Part shown: in pieces, positions 10,075 to 18,776 of the stretch
Numbering within the stretch: the stretch's first letter is position 1
How the letters are laid out: each line of letters starts with the position of its first letter
NCBI GenBank assembly: GCA_017434455.1
Contig: JAFRFG010000054.1
Coordinates: 62,001 to 126,000, forward strand
DNA length: 64,000 bases
Origin: Thermoguttaceae bacterium
GTDB lineage: Bacteria > Planctomycetota > Planctomycetia > Pirellulales > Thermoguttaceae
Direction: 5' to 3'
The notes under the pieces: generated by a model
What the model saw: only the letters and a program-made list of their open reading frames with translations
Told to the model about the DNA's origin: nothing
Database searches by the model: none
Position numbers and translations under genes: made by a program

Positions 10075-10122
10075 GATACTGTTCTTTGTTCCTAAATACT
10101 TCGCGGGGGGACCGACGGCGTT

Positions 10123-12519
10123 TTAAAAAATAGGATGGATGAAACCGTAGGAATCCTCACTTTCGGGGGGATCGGCGAGGATTCGCGTGATTTCCTCGGG
10201 GGACTGCGTAGTGAAATCGTATCTCAGCTCGGTAAGCGCCCCGATCCGCCGGGCCGGTCGAATATCGTTGTGGCAGCCGTAGTAGAGGGTGCTTCCCGAA
10301 AGATGCCCGGCGGCCCGATCGGTGAACCAGCGGCGGTTCTTCACCACGGTAAAACGCCTTTCCTCCCGATCGATCAGCGTCAGGGTCTCTTCCGGAAAGA
10401 GGGTCACGCGGGTCGTCATTCCGGCCAGGGCGCCGTAGACCGACAGTCCCACCCGGCCGCCGCGCCGCGATAGGATCGGCGCGATCGCGTCGGCGAGCTC
10501 CCGCACCGCCGAAGCCGAAAGCTCCGGGGAGAGGTAGAGCGTCTTTAAGTGTGAGAACCGGTCCAAAAGCACCCGGGCGCTTCGGAGGTTCGTGACGTTG
10601 AAAAACCAGTCGGCGGCAAAATCGAGGCCATGCTCCTGACACCAAAGCGCCTCGGCCAGCGTCCCGGCCAGCAGGAGGAAGGGGATCGATTCATCGGCGC
10701 CGGGCAGGGTAAACCGATCCGAAGGCGAAAGCGGCTGGCTCGATCGATAGTCGCTTTGAAACAGAACCGGGCGGGCCAGGGGGTAGATCAGGCGGATTCC
10801 CGCGCGATAGGCCGCCTCGGCCTGATGCGCCGTTCGAACGGCCGCCGCGCGCACCGGCGGGAGGGAAAGCTCTGTTTCTGTTTCGGTCGTCGGTCTTGTA
10901 AACGGGCCGGGAACGCGGGCCGGCCGGTGAGCCGCCAGGCGGCAGGCGCCGAGCAGATCGTCGGCGGCCCGCTGACGAACCTTGTTGAGAACCGACTTGG
11001 GGAGAAAGACATCGTCGTCGATATCCAGTTCCCACGCCGCGGGAACGAAGATTGTCTGTCCAAATCGATCCAAGGCGAGCCGAACCTCTTCGGCCGAGGT
11101 TGTTCGCTTCAGCGACCTGGCCAGCGGCTGCTCGGAAAGCGCCGCGGCCGTGACTCCGCCGGCCGCCAATTCCAGGCGAAGGGGGCTCCCCACCTTCGCC
11201 GTCACACGGATCGTGATGGGGCGATGCCTGCGGGTATTCTCCAGCGCGTGCTCGCAAAGACGAACCGCGTCGTGGTCAAACGAACGATACAGTTCCACCG
11301 CGCCGGCGGGGGGCGGGCCGTCGAGCCGGACGCGGTCGCCCTCCGAAGCGCTGTCGACCAGAAGCGGCCGGCCGCCGGGACGGGTCGGGAGACGTTCGAT
11401 CTTCGAGACGTTCCCCCCGCCGAGGCGCTTATGGAGGGCGTCGAGGTAAACGACCCCGTCGCCGCAGCGAACCGGGGCGGCCAGCAGCAGCGCCCCGCCG
11501 CTGACCTTGGCGATTTTCTTCCCCAGGGAGGAGGCAAACTCCGGGTGGAGAATATCGGGGTCGGAATCGTAGAAGAATCCTTTCCCGTACCCCCGATTGA
11601 AGATCGACGGAAGAACCGTCTCTCCGGGCGGGAGAGGTTCCTTCCCCTTGAGGACATAGAGCTTGCCGGCCAGTTCGTCGGAAACCCCGGCAATTGTGTC
11701 GAGAATCCTGCGGTAATACCGAACCGCCTCAAAGACGTAGGGGGGAGATTTCATCCGCCCTTCGATCTTCAGGGCGTCGATCCCCAGCCGGGCGAGCCGC
11801 CCGATTTCGTCGGGCCCCATCAGCTGGTCGCACAGCGACAGAAGGTAGGGCCCGTCCGGATCGCGCCGAGAAGCCGGCTGTGTCCGATAGCTCTGGCGGC
11901 ACGGCTGAGCGCACATTCCGCGATTTCCGCTTCGGCCGCCGATGAAACTGGACAGATAGCAGCGGCCGGAACACCCCTGGCACAGGGCGCCGGAGATGAA
12001 CACCTCCAGCTCGATGGCCGCGGCCGATCGAATCTCGGCCAGTTCTTCTATGGTCAATTCACGCGGGAGCACCGCGCGCGTCATTCCAAATTGCTCCGCC
12101 CAAAGAACATCGGCGCTGTTGGCCAGCGCCATTTGCGTGGAGGCGTGCAGGGGGAGATGAGGAAAATTTTCGCGGAGGAAATCGGCGGCGCCCAGATCTT
12201 GGACGATCACCGCGTCGAGTCCCGAGGCGTCTAACCTGGCGATATCCGGCGCCGCGCGTTCGATCTCCTCGGCGGACATCACCGTGTTGAAGGTCAGGTG
12301 GACGGCGACACCACCGGCGTGGGCGTCGTCGAGTGCCCGGCAGAACTCGTCGGGGGTAAAATTCGCGGCGCTTTGCCGCGCCCCGTAACCGACCAGCCCC
12401 ATATAGATCTCATCCGCCCCGGCGCGCAGGGCCGCGTCGAACGCCTCGCGCCCTCCGGCGGGCGCTAAGATTTTCGGGATAACGGTACGGTTGGTTTTCT
12501 GTGTTGTCACGGCGATCAC
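10123..12519 (-). CDS. U32-family protein, likely RlhA-type 23S rRNA/tRNA hydroxylation factor
   Basis: A 798-residue protein starting at a GTG; I see no strong ribosome-binding site or nearby ATG. The N-terminal half is a U32 TIM-barrel (ILAPAGGREAFDAALRAGAD, then ASTQMALANS) with the family signature EVFISGALCQGCSGRCYLS. The cysteine cluster continues as RGMCAQPCRQSY and probably binds an Fe-S cluster. The C-terminal half matches the extended collagenase-like region of RlhA, which is longer than in TrhP. Known family members hydroxylate cytidine in 23S rRNA or uridine in tRNA, using prephenate. The gene is 22 nt downstream of the kinase gene. The old label of collagenase/peptidase is probably wrong for this type. 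Confidence 0.8.
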   Translation of the reverse strand: MIAVTTQKTNRTVIPKILAPAGGREAFDAALRAGADEIYMGLVGYGARQSAANFTPDEFCRALDDAHAGGVAVHLTFNTVMSAEEIERAAPDIARLDASGLDAVIVQDLGAADFLRENFPHLPLHASTQMALANSADVLWAEQFGMTRAVLPRELTIEELAEIRSAAAIELEVFISGALCQGCSGRCYLSSFIGGRSGNRGMCAQPCRQSYRTQPASRRDPDGPYLLSLCDQLMGPDEIGRLARLGIDALKIEGRMKSPPYVFEAVRYYRRILDTIAGVSDELAGKLYVLKGKEPLPPGETVLPSIFNRGYGKGFFYDSDPDILHPEFASSLGKKIAKVSGGALLLAAPVRCGDGVVYLDALHKRLGGGNVSKIERLPTRPGGRPLLVDSASEGDRVRLDGPPPAGAVELYRSFDHDAVRLCEHALENTRRHRPITIRVTAKVGSPLRLELAAGGVTAAALSEQPLARSLKRTTSAEEVRLALDRFGQTIFVPAAWELDIDDDVFLPKSVLNKVRQRAADDLLGACRLAAHRPARVPGPFTRPTTETETELSLPPVRAAAVRTAHQAEAAYRAGIRLIYPLARPVLFQSDYRSSQPLSPSDRFTLPGADESIPFLLLAGTLAEALWCQEHGLDFAADWFFNVTNLRSARVLLDRFSHLKTLYLSPELSASAVRELADAIAPILSRRGGRVGLSVYGALAGMTTRVTLFPEETLTLIDREERRFTVVKNRRWFTDRAAGHLSGSTLYYGCHNDIRPARRIGALTELRYDFTTQSPEEITRILADPPESEDSYGFIHPIF

Positions 12520-12541
12520 ACTTCAAACAAAAGCGCCTTTT

Positions 12542-15500
12542 TCAGCGGCCCTCTTTCGGCGACGGCTCGGCCGGCCGCTCAAAGGTGTAGACGCCGGTCT
12601 CGATACTCTCCAATATTTCACGCTCTTGAGGAGAACGGAGATGATCATAGATCGGTCGGAACATAGTATCATACATATCGGTCAGGGACATTCGGTGGGG
12701 AGGAATCTCCTCAAGCCGCCGAAGCGCCGCGTCGTCCTCCTCGATCGGCCGGAAGAGTTCCTCGCTGCCGGGGAACGTCCGAGCGGTTTGCTCGGGGACG
12801 GACTCGGCGTTCTGGTCGGTATCCTCCTGCGCCGCGGCGGAGCTGTTCTCGGCACCGCCGGGCGTCTCTTCGGCGGCCTCGGCGGAAGCGGCGTCGCCAT
12901 TGATTCGGGCCGCGCCAAGGTCGGCGACGCGAAGAAGCGACGTTCCCCCGCAGATGATTGACTCGGAGAGATGCCAGCGCGGTACTCCGACAGCGAACGG
13001 ATCGCCGGAGCAAAGACACTCGGCCAGCGGCGTGTTCCGCATGCGAAGCAGAGAATGTGTCACCGACAAGCTCAGATGACTTTCCGGCCGCGGACCGGGT
13101 GCCTGGGTCCCCTGGTCAGGCAGCGCGGGACCGACGACCGTCCGAAAGAGGGAATCGTGACAGAACCCCGTTATACGGTCGAGTGACGCCGAAACGACCC
13201 CCTGCCCCGTGACGGAAATCAGGGGGGCCGTCAGGCAAAATCCCGAAAGAGAAAGGGCGATATGGCAGTCTTGCGCCGCCTCGAACGAACAAAACGCCGC
13301 CTCGCCTCGAACCAGAACACGGTCCATCTCCACACGGAACGGTCGTTTTCCGGCACTGTCGGCGTCCTCCCCCGACGTTTCGCCGTAGGGGACCGCCGAA
13401 CCGCCCGCTTCGTAACCGAGGGAACTATCTTCCCCATCGGGGGAGAGCGCGCGAACGAAGGCGATCGCCGGCGGGGCGTCTTTCGGGGGAGCCGGTGAGG
13501 AGGAATCGTTCTGGATCGTCAGAACCGTTCCCTTTACCGCCAGAGAGGAATTGCCGTTGAGCTCAAAGAGCGACCAACGCTTGGAAGAACGCGTCGGCGC
13601 GGAAAAGTCGATGGCCACCCCGGAAAGCGTCAGATCGGACTGCTCCAGGCGAAACATCGTGCTGTCGTTCTCTTGGGGAACAAAGGCGAGAACCGGCCGA
13701 AAACCGTCTCGGGCGACCAAACTTAATTTGCAGGCGGGCAAATCAAGTGTCCCGACCTCCATCGTCCCCTCGTAAGCCAGTTCGATCACGATCCCCTCGA
13801 GGGGGTTTTCGTCTTTGCGCTCCAGACCGCGAGCCAGCGCTTCGGACAAGGTGGCATACGATCCGGGGGTCTCCCCGGCACGATCCACCGACAGAACGGG
13901 GTAGTTCTTTTCCTCGCCGGGAAGAATCGGAACATCGGCGCGGGCCGCCAAACTGGCTGCCAGCGACCAGGAACCCGCCAGCGAAGCCCCCGACGGGGAG
14001 ATGGAGTACCTCAAGGCCTCGACAACCTCCGGCGGCTCGTTCAAAAGAGTCGAATCGCTCAGCGCCTGGGTAAGCGCCAACGGTATGACCCCCAGCCCGG
14101 AACGCTGCCTGGACGACTCCCCCCGGCCGTCCAAGGTCCCGCGCAGGGAAAACTCGCCGGAAAGAAAGGCGTTCGATTCGGTTTCCCGAACGGTCGAACC
14201 GAGAACCCGCATCATCAAACTCGAGGAGGGCTCCGGCGTGACTTCGGCCGGCGGTGAGGCCGTCTCGGGCATCTGGACGGGAGCCGTCGTGATCGTCTGG
14301 GGCTCCAGGCGGGGGAGAGGAATGTTGTTCTCTCGGCTGATCGACCAAAAACGATACCCCGCCGCCCCGGCCAGCAGGAGGAGAACCGTCGTTATCCAGG
14401 GAAGGTGGAAGGCCAAATCGATCGATTTCTTCCGAACGGGAATCGGGGCGGCAACCCAGGCCCCTTTCTTGGTTTTCGAGGGGGCCAGACCGACCAGCGG
14501 AGCGATTCGCGCCAGCTCGGCGCAGAGTTCCTGCGGAGATTGATACCGCTTTTCCGGTTCAATCTCCATCATTTTCTGCACGAGATTTGAAACCTCGTTG
14601 GGAATTCTCGGGATCAGCTGGTGGAGATCCGGACGCTTATCCCCCTGATGCATCAGGAGTTTCTGAACCGGGGTCCCCTCGGGAAACGGCGGGCGTCCGG
14701 CCAGCATAAAGAAGAGGGTGCATCCCAGAGAATAGATATCGCTCCGGGAATCGGATTTGCGGGGATCTTTGGCCTGCTCCGGGGAAATATAATCGAATGT
14801 TCCCAGGGTCACGCCGCTGGCGGTCAGCTCGTCGCTGGCCTGGTCTTCGTCCATGAACAGCCGCGCCAGCCCCATATCGATCAGCTTGGCGGTCTCGTTT
14901 TCGGTGAGGATGATGTTCGACGGTTTGACGTCACGATGAATCACGCCGTGAGTGGCGGCGTGAGCCAACGCGTCGGCGATCTGTATCATGTATCGGATCG
15001 CCTTTTGAACCGGCATCGGCCCATGTTCATTCACCCATTGGCGGACGTTTATCCCCTCGACAAACTCAAAGGCGATGAACGAAATATTATTCTCTTCGCC
15101 AAAGTAATAGACCTGAGCGATATTCTCGTGGTTCAGACGCGCGGCGGATCGCGCCTCGTTGAGGAAACGGGCGTTGGCGTTGGAATCTTTAGCCCGCTGC
15201 AGAGGAAGGAGCTTGATCGCGACGCGCCGATCCAATGTCTCGTCGACCGCCTCGAAAACGCGTCCCATCCCGCCGCCGCCGATGTACTGTCTGATGACAA
15301 AGTGGCCCAGTTTCGTCCCCGGCTCAATGGGGCCTTTGGCGTTTATCCAAGCGGGATAGGGAGGAGCGTCGAGATTCGCAGACGCGGCGGGAGGAACCGC
15401 CCCCGCGGCGGGACCAACCTGGTAAGGGGCGGTACTGGAGATGATCGTCTTGTCGTCCTCCTGCGGTTCGGAGGATCGGACGGAAAAGTCGCCTTCGTCA

Positions 15501-15769
15501 TTTGCCCCGGCCGCCGCGAACCGCTCGCTGTCAAGGGTCACCGTCGAGGCAATCGGGGGCTTGCCCGGTGACTCGGCCGGGGGCACGGCCGGCTCGGCCG
15601 AAGGACCGCCAGTACCGGCGTCGGCCGTCGGGGCGGCGGGAGGAACCGTCGGCGGCACGGGCGCTTCGGACGCTTCTTCCTCGCGCGCCGGGGCCGGCTG
15701 TGTCCCGTTTAAGGGAGGGGCCGGTTCGGCGTTATCGCCGGGAAGGTTGGGGAAACGGCTGGTGGACAT
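12542..15769 (-). CDS. Transmembrane Ser/Thr protein kinase with beta-helix-like C-terminal domain
   Basis: A 1075-residue protein counted from the ATG at 15769 (MSTSRFPNLP). The upstream frame overlaps the ferredoxin gene and is not used. Residues 1-150 are Pro/Ala-rich and probably disordered. The Hanks-type kinase domain spans about 156-423: glycine loop GGGGMG (164-169), Lys186, HRD (278-280), KPSN, a DMG in place of DFG (298-300), and SPEQA. A single TM segment lies at about 452-475. The remaining roughly 600 residues would be extracytoplasmic, with beta-rich stretches such as SYATLSEALARGLER and SLVARDGFRPVLAF that look like a right-handed beta-helix. It is the fifth gene of a redox operon, 26 nt after the ferredoxin gene. 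Its substrates are unknown. Confidence 0.88.
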   Translation of the reverse strand: MSTSRFPNLPGDNAEPAPPLNGTQPAPAREEEASEAPVPPTVPPAAPTADAGTGGPSAEPAVPPAESPGKPPIASTVTLDSERFAAAGANDEGDFSVRSSEPQEDDKTIISSTAPYQVGPAAGAVPPAASANLDAPPYPAWINAKGPIEPGTKLGHFVIRQYIGGGGMGRVFEAVDETLDRRVAIKLLPLQRAKDSNANARFLNEARSAARLNHENIAQVYYFGEENNISFIAFEFVEGINVRQWVNEHGPMPVQKAIRYMIQIADALAHAATHGVIHRDVKPSNIILTENETAKLIDMGLARLFMDEDQASDELTASGVTLGTFDYISPEQAKDPRKSDSRSDIYSLGCTLFFMLAGRPPFPEGTPVQKLLMHQGDKRPDLHQLIPRIPNEVSNLVQKMMEIEPEKRYQSPQELCAELARIAPLVGLAPSKTKKGAWVAAPIPVRKKSIDLAFHLPWITTVLLLLAGAAGYRFWSISRENNIPLPRLEPQTITTAPVQMPETASPPAEVTPEPSSSLMMRVLGSTVRETESNAFLSGEFSLRGTLDGRGESSRQRSGLGVIPLALTQALSDSTLLNEPPEVVEALRYSISPSGASLAGSWSLAASLAARADVPILPGEEKNYPVLSVDRAGETPGSYATLSEALARGLERKDENPLEGIVIELAYEGTMEVGTLDLPACKLSLVARDGFRPVLAFVPQENDSTMFRLEQSDLTLSGVAIDFSAPTRSSKRWSLFELNGNSSLAVKGTVLTIQNDSSSPAPPKDAPPAIAFVRALSPDGEDSSLGYEAGGSAVPYGETSGEDADSAGKRPFRVEMDRVLVRGEAAFCSFEAAQDCHIALSLSGFCLTAPLISVTGQGVVSASLDRITGFCHDSLFRTVVGPALPDQGTQAPGPRPESHLSLSVTHSLLRMRNTPLAECLCSGDPFAVGVPRWHLSESIICGGTSLLRVADLGAARINGDAASAEAAEETPGGAENSSAAAQEDTDQNAESVPEQTARTFPGSEELFRPIEEDDAALRRLEEIPPHRMSLTDMYDTMFRPIYDHLRSPQEREILESIETGVYTFERPAEPSPKEGR

Positions 15770-15795
15770 ATCGTTCGAAAAACTTCCGGATCGCT

Positions 15796-16470
15796 TCAGA
15801 CGGTACGCTGCGTGAAGACCCCCTCGACGTAGATGGCGCTGACCGGACGGGCCGGGCAGAGGTACTCGCACCGGCCGCAGCCGATGCATCGGTCGGTATC
15901 GATGGTCGGCACCTTCAAACCGTCGGGTTCCTCGGCCGACAGCGGGATCAGCTCGATCGCCGAGGACGGACAGTGCCGCGCGCAGTTGCCGCACGATTTC
16001 CCCTCGGTAACGACGATACAGGCGTCCCGGACGTAGACCGCGTAGCCGATTTGCGTGGAGGCCTTATCGGCGGTGGTCATCTTTTTGATCGCCCCCGAGG
16101 GACAGACCTCCGAGCAGCGGACACACTCCGGACGGCAGTAGCCATGCTCAAAGCGCATCTCGGGCTGGAACGGCTCTTTGGGACCGTTTTGGGGAAAGAG
16201 CACATGGTTCGGACAGGCACTGACACACAGGGCGCAGGCGGTGCAGCGTCTGCCGAAAGTATAGCGGTTGATCCCCCCCGGGGGAAGAATCGGAATGGTT
16301 CTTTTGGGGAAGAGACGCTCCCGCAGCGGCGCCAGTCCCCCGTCGGCGGCGATCTCGGCGGGTTTATTCTCCTCGGCGATCGTCGACGGCGAGCACAGCC
16401 CCAGCGCGGCTAAAGTCAAAAATCGGCGCCGGTTGGTCGAAGCGTTACGGCGGGTCGGGTCGGTCGACAT
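15796..16470 (-). CDS. Tat-exported 4Fe-4S ferredoxin (NapG/MauM-like)
   Basis: A 224-residue protein from the ATG at 16470, preceded by GGAGG; a longer TTG start is possible but worse. A Tat-like signal is visible (NRRRFLTLAALGLCS). Four cysteine clusters of ferredoxin type follow: CTACALCVSACP, CRPECVRCSEVCP, CGNCARHCP and CIGCGRCEYLCP. This fits NapG-like electron-transfer proteins that pass electrons from a membrane quinol-oxidising partner to periplasmic reductases. The NapH-like gene is 18 nt upstream and the aldo/keto reductase lies before that, which suggests a quinol-to-periplasm redox chain. Confidence 0.85.
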   Translation of the reverse strand: MSTDPTRRNASTNRRRFLTLAALGLCSPSTIAEENKPAEIAADGGLAPLRERLFPKRTIPILPPGGINRYTFGRRCTACALCVSACPNHVLFPQNGPKEPFQPEMRFEHGYCRPECVRCSEVCPSGAIKKMTTADKASTQIGYAVYVRDACIVVTEGKSCGNCARHCPSSAIELIPLSAEEPDGLKVPTIDTDRCIGCGRCEYLCPARPVSAIYVEGVFTQRTV

Positions 16471-16488
16471 GGCTTCCTCCAATGGTTC

Positions 16489-17373
16489 TCACACCTCTCC
16501 CTTGCTCGGTTCACCTGCCTTTTCCCCCGCCGCGGCCTGTTTAGATGCCTCGCGGGGGCCGTCGATTTTGGAGGGGAAACGATAGGCGATCGCCTTTTGG
16601 GGACACTGCGTGGTGCAGTTCAGGCAGACGACACAGCGGTCGGCGTCGATCTTTTGCTCCGAGGAATTGATGCAGGAGGCCTTGCAGATACGGGCGCATT
16701 TCCCGCACTTATTGCACCGGCTCTTGTCGATTCTCGGCCGAACCAGCGCGCCGCGGGACAGCAGCCCAAGGAACGTTCCCACCGGGCAGATGGTATTGCA
16801 GTAAAAACGTCCCCAGCGCCAGGCCAAAAAGACCAGAATCACAAGGACCACCGCGGCCAAGGCCGCCCCCGAGGCGAGAATCTCCACTCGGTAGAAGAGG
16901 GTGTTGCCCGCCTTCTGCGACCAGTCGGCCAGAAGGTTGTTTCCCCAGCGATAACAGGGGGCGAAGAGATTGGCCGCGATTCGGCCAAACATCCCGTACG
17001 GCTCTATCAGCGCCCCCCACGCGCAAAGCCCCCCGGCCATCAAACCGATGAAGATCAAAAGGACGACGGCCCGAATAAGCGTCTTTCCCCGGCGATAGGC
17101 AAACCGGAGCTTCTTCCGCAGCGAGGCCAGGTGAGAGACAATATCTTGAAGGATCCCCAGCGGGCAGATCACCGAGCAGTAGATCCGGCCGAAGAGGACG
17201 GTCAAAAGAACAAGAATCGCGACCGTCAGCAGCGAGGCGCGCATGATCGCCGGAACGAATTGGCACCGGACGGTAAAACCGAGATAGTCCGCCCCAATAC
17301 CGGTGAAATCGCAGAAAAAGAACACGATCGCCGCGAACATCAGCGCGGCCAGGGCAACGCGAAGCTTTCTCAT
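16489..17373 (-). CDS. NapH-like membrane ferredoxin (4Fe-4S, polytopic)
   Basis: A 294-residue polytopic protein with at least four hydrophobic segments, among them ALAALMFAAIVFFFCDFTGI, TVAILVLLTVLFG and VVLLIFIGLMAGGLCAWGAL. The twin CxxxCP motifs of the NapH/NosR/RdxA type are present (YCSVICPLGILQD and YCNTICPVGTFLG). The C-terminal cytoplasmic part has two 4Fe-4S sets, CNKCGKCARICKASC and CVVCLNCTTQCP. These proteins take electrons from the quinol pool. The stop of the aldo/keto reductase is only 2 nt upstream of this start, so the two are translationally coupled. Confidence 0.87.
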   Translation of the reverse strand: MRKLRVALAALMFAAIVFFFCDFTGIGADYLGFTVRCQFVPAIMRASLLTVAILVLLTVLFGRIYCSVICPLGILQDIVSHLASLRKKLRFAYRRGKTLIRAVVLLIFIGLMAGGLCAWGALIEPYGMFGRIAANLFAPCYRWGNNLLADWSQKAGNTLFYRVEILASGAALAAVVLVILVFLAWRWGRFYCNTICPVGTFLGLLSRGALVRPRIDKSRCNKCGKCARICKASCINSSEQKIDADRCVVCLNCTTQCPQKAIAYRFPSKIDGPREASKQAAAGEKAGEPSKGEV

Positions 17374-17375
17374 AG

Positions 17376-18737
17376 TCAGAAACCTCCCTCAGCACGGAGT
17401 TTTTCGACGTATTCGTCAATTTTGAGCATCTCCCCCGGAATATCGATCCATTGGGGGCACTTGGAAACACAATCCCGGCAGCCGGTGCAGTGATCGGCCT
17501 GGCGAAGGCGGGGAACCGCGCGATCGTAGCCGATCAAAAACGCGCGCCGCGCTCGGCGGTAACCGTCGTCCTCCGGCGAGAGGGGGAGCGTCTGTTCGGT
17601 TAAACAGCGGTTGTAGTGGAGGAATATCTCGGGAATATCGAGCCCGTAGGGGCACGGCATGCAGTATTTGCAGCCGGTACAGGGCGTCCCCTCGGTACTG
17701 AGCGCAAGAAACGCCTCGACCGCCCGCTGGACGGTGGCTTTTTCCTCCTCATCCAAGGGGTCGAGCGGGGAAAAGGTGATAATATTGTCCCGCACGTGCT
17801 CCATAAAGGTCATCCCGCTGAGAACCGTCAGAACGTTCGGCAGGGAGGCGGCAAAACGAAACGCCCAGGAAGCGACACTCCTTTCCGGCGATTTCGCCTT
17901 GAACAGAGCCCGAATCTGGTGGTTTCCGCGGGCCAGCGCCCCGCCGCGAAGCGGCTCCATCACAATGGCCTGGATCCCGCGCTTGTCAAGTTCCCCGTAG
18001 AGATACTCGGCGTTGACATTGTACCCCGAGGCGTGCTGCCAATCGATGTAGTTGAGCTGGATCTGCGTGAAGTCCCAATGGGTCCCGCAATCGAGCATCC
18101 AGTCAAAGAACTCTTTCTCGCCGTGGAACGACCAGCCGAGATGGCGGATGCGCCCGGCCTGGCGCTCGGCGACCAAAAAATCGAGGATACCGTTGTCGAG
18201 GAACCGCTGTTTAAAATTTTCGTGACTGCCGACGTTGTGAACCAGGTAATAGTCGAAGTAATCGGTCTGAAGATATTCCATCGACCGATGATACATCGCC
18301 AGTGACTCTTCCCGGCTAAAGGTCTCCGGGGCCATGTTGGACATCTTCGTGGCGATATAGTAGCTCTTGCGATCGTGCCGCGAAAGCGCCTTTCCGACGA
18401 TCTCCTCCGATTTCCCCTCGCAGTAGCGCGGGGAGGTATCGAAATAATTGACGCCGCAGCTTAAGGCGAAATCGACCATCGCGTTGAAGCTCTCCTGGTC
18501 AAATTTCTCCCCCTCACGAAGATCGCTGACATCGCGCAAAGGGATACGCATACAGCCGAAACCCAAAAGGGAGACGTTATCTTCTCCCGAGGTGTCCTTT
18601 CGGCAGGTCATTGTCCCCGGGACGATCTGGCCCGAGGAGATATCCTCGGCACGCCGGCTCTCCTGCCGGATCGGACCGCACCCGGCCGCCGAACCGGCCA
18701 CCCCGAGGGCTTTGAGAAAATCGCGGCGTCTCACCAT
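17376..18737 (-). CDS. Tat-exported aldo/keto reductase with C-terminal 4Fe-4S clusters
   Basis: A 453-residue protein with a Tat signal (RRRDFLKALGVAGSAAGCG). The cysteine at the end of the signal could make it a lipoprotein. The AKR TIM barrel follows, with GVNYFDTSPRYCEG holding the catalytic-type Asp and Tyr, and SYYIATKM the Lys region. The C-terminus carries CTGCKYCMPCPYGLDIP and CTGCRDCVSKCPQWIDIP, two ferredoxin-like sets. Reductases of this Fe-S type probably take electrons from a ferredoxin partner, here the NapH- and NapG-like proteins next door. The substrate is unknown. Confidence 0.88.
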   Translation of the reverse strand: MVRRRDFLKALGVAGSAAGCGPIRQESRRAEDISSGQIVPGTMTCRKDTSGEDNVSLLGFGCMRIPLRDVSDLREGEKFDQESFNAMVDFALSCGVNYFDTSPRYCEGKSEEIVGKALSRHDRKSYYIATKMSNMAPETFSREESLAMYHRSMEYLQTDYFDYYLVHNVGSHENFKQRFLDNGILDFLVAERQAGRIRHLGWSFHGEKEFFDWMLDCGTHWDFTQIQLNYIDWQHASGYNVNAEYLYGELDKRGIQAIVMEPLRGGALARGNHQIRALFKAKSPERSVASWAFRFAASLPNVLTVLSGMTFMEHVRDNIITFSPLDPLDEEEKATVQRAVEAFLALSTEGTPCTGCKYCMPCPYGLDIPEIFLHYNRCLTEQTLPLSPEDDGYRRARRAFLIGYDRAVPRLRQADHCTGCRDCVSKCPQWIDIPGEMLKIDEYVEKLRAEGGF

Positions 18738-18776
18738 AAAAAATACCTGCTGTCTTCTCCTTTAGGGCCTTACCTC

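Noticed and set aside
10123-12519. Calling the U32 protein a collagenase-type protease
   Set aside because: The cysteine cluster and the domain layout match RNA-hydroxylation proteins of this family; no protease site is seen.
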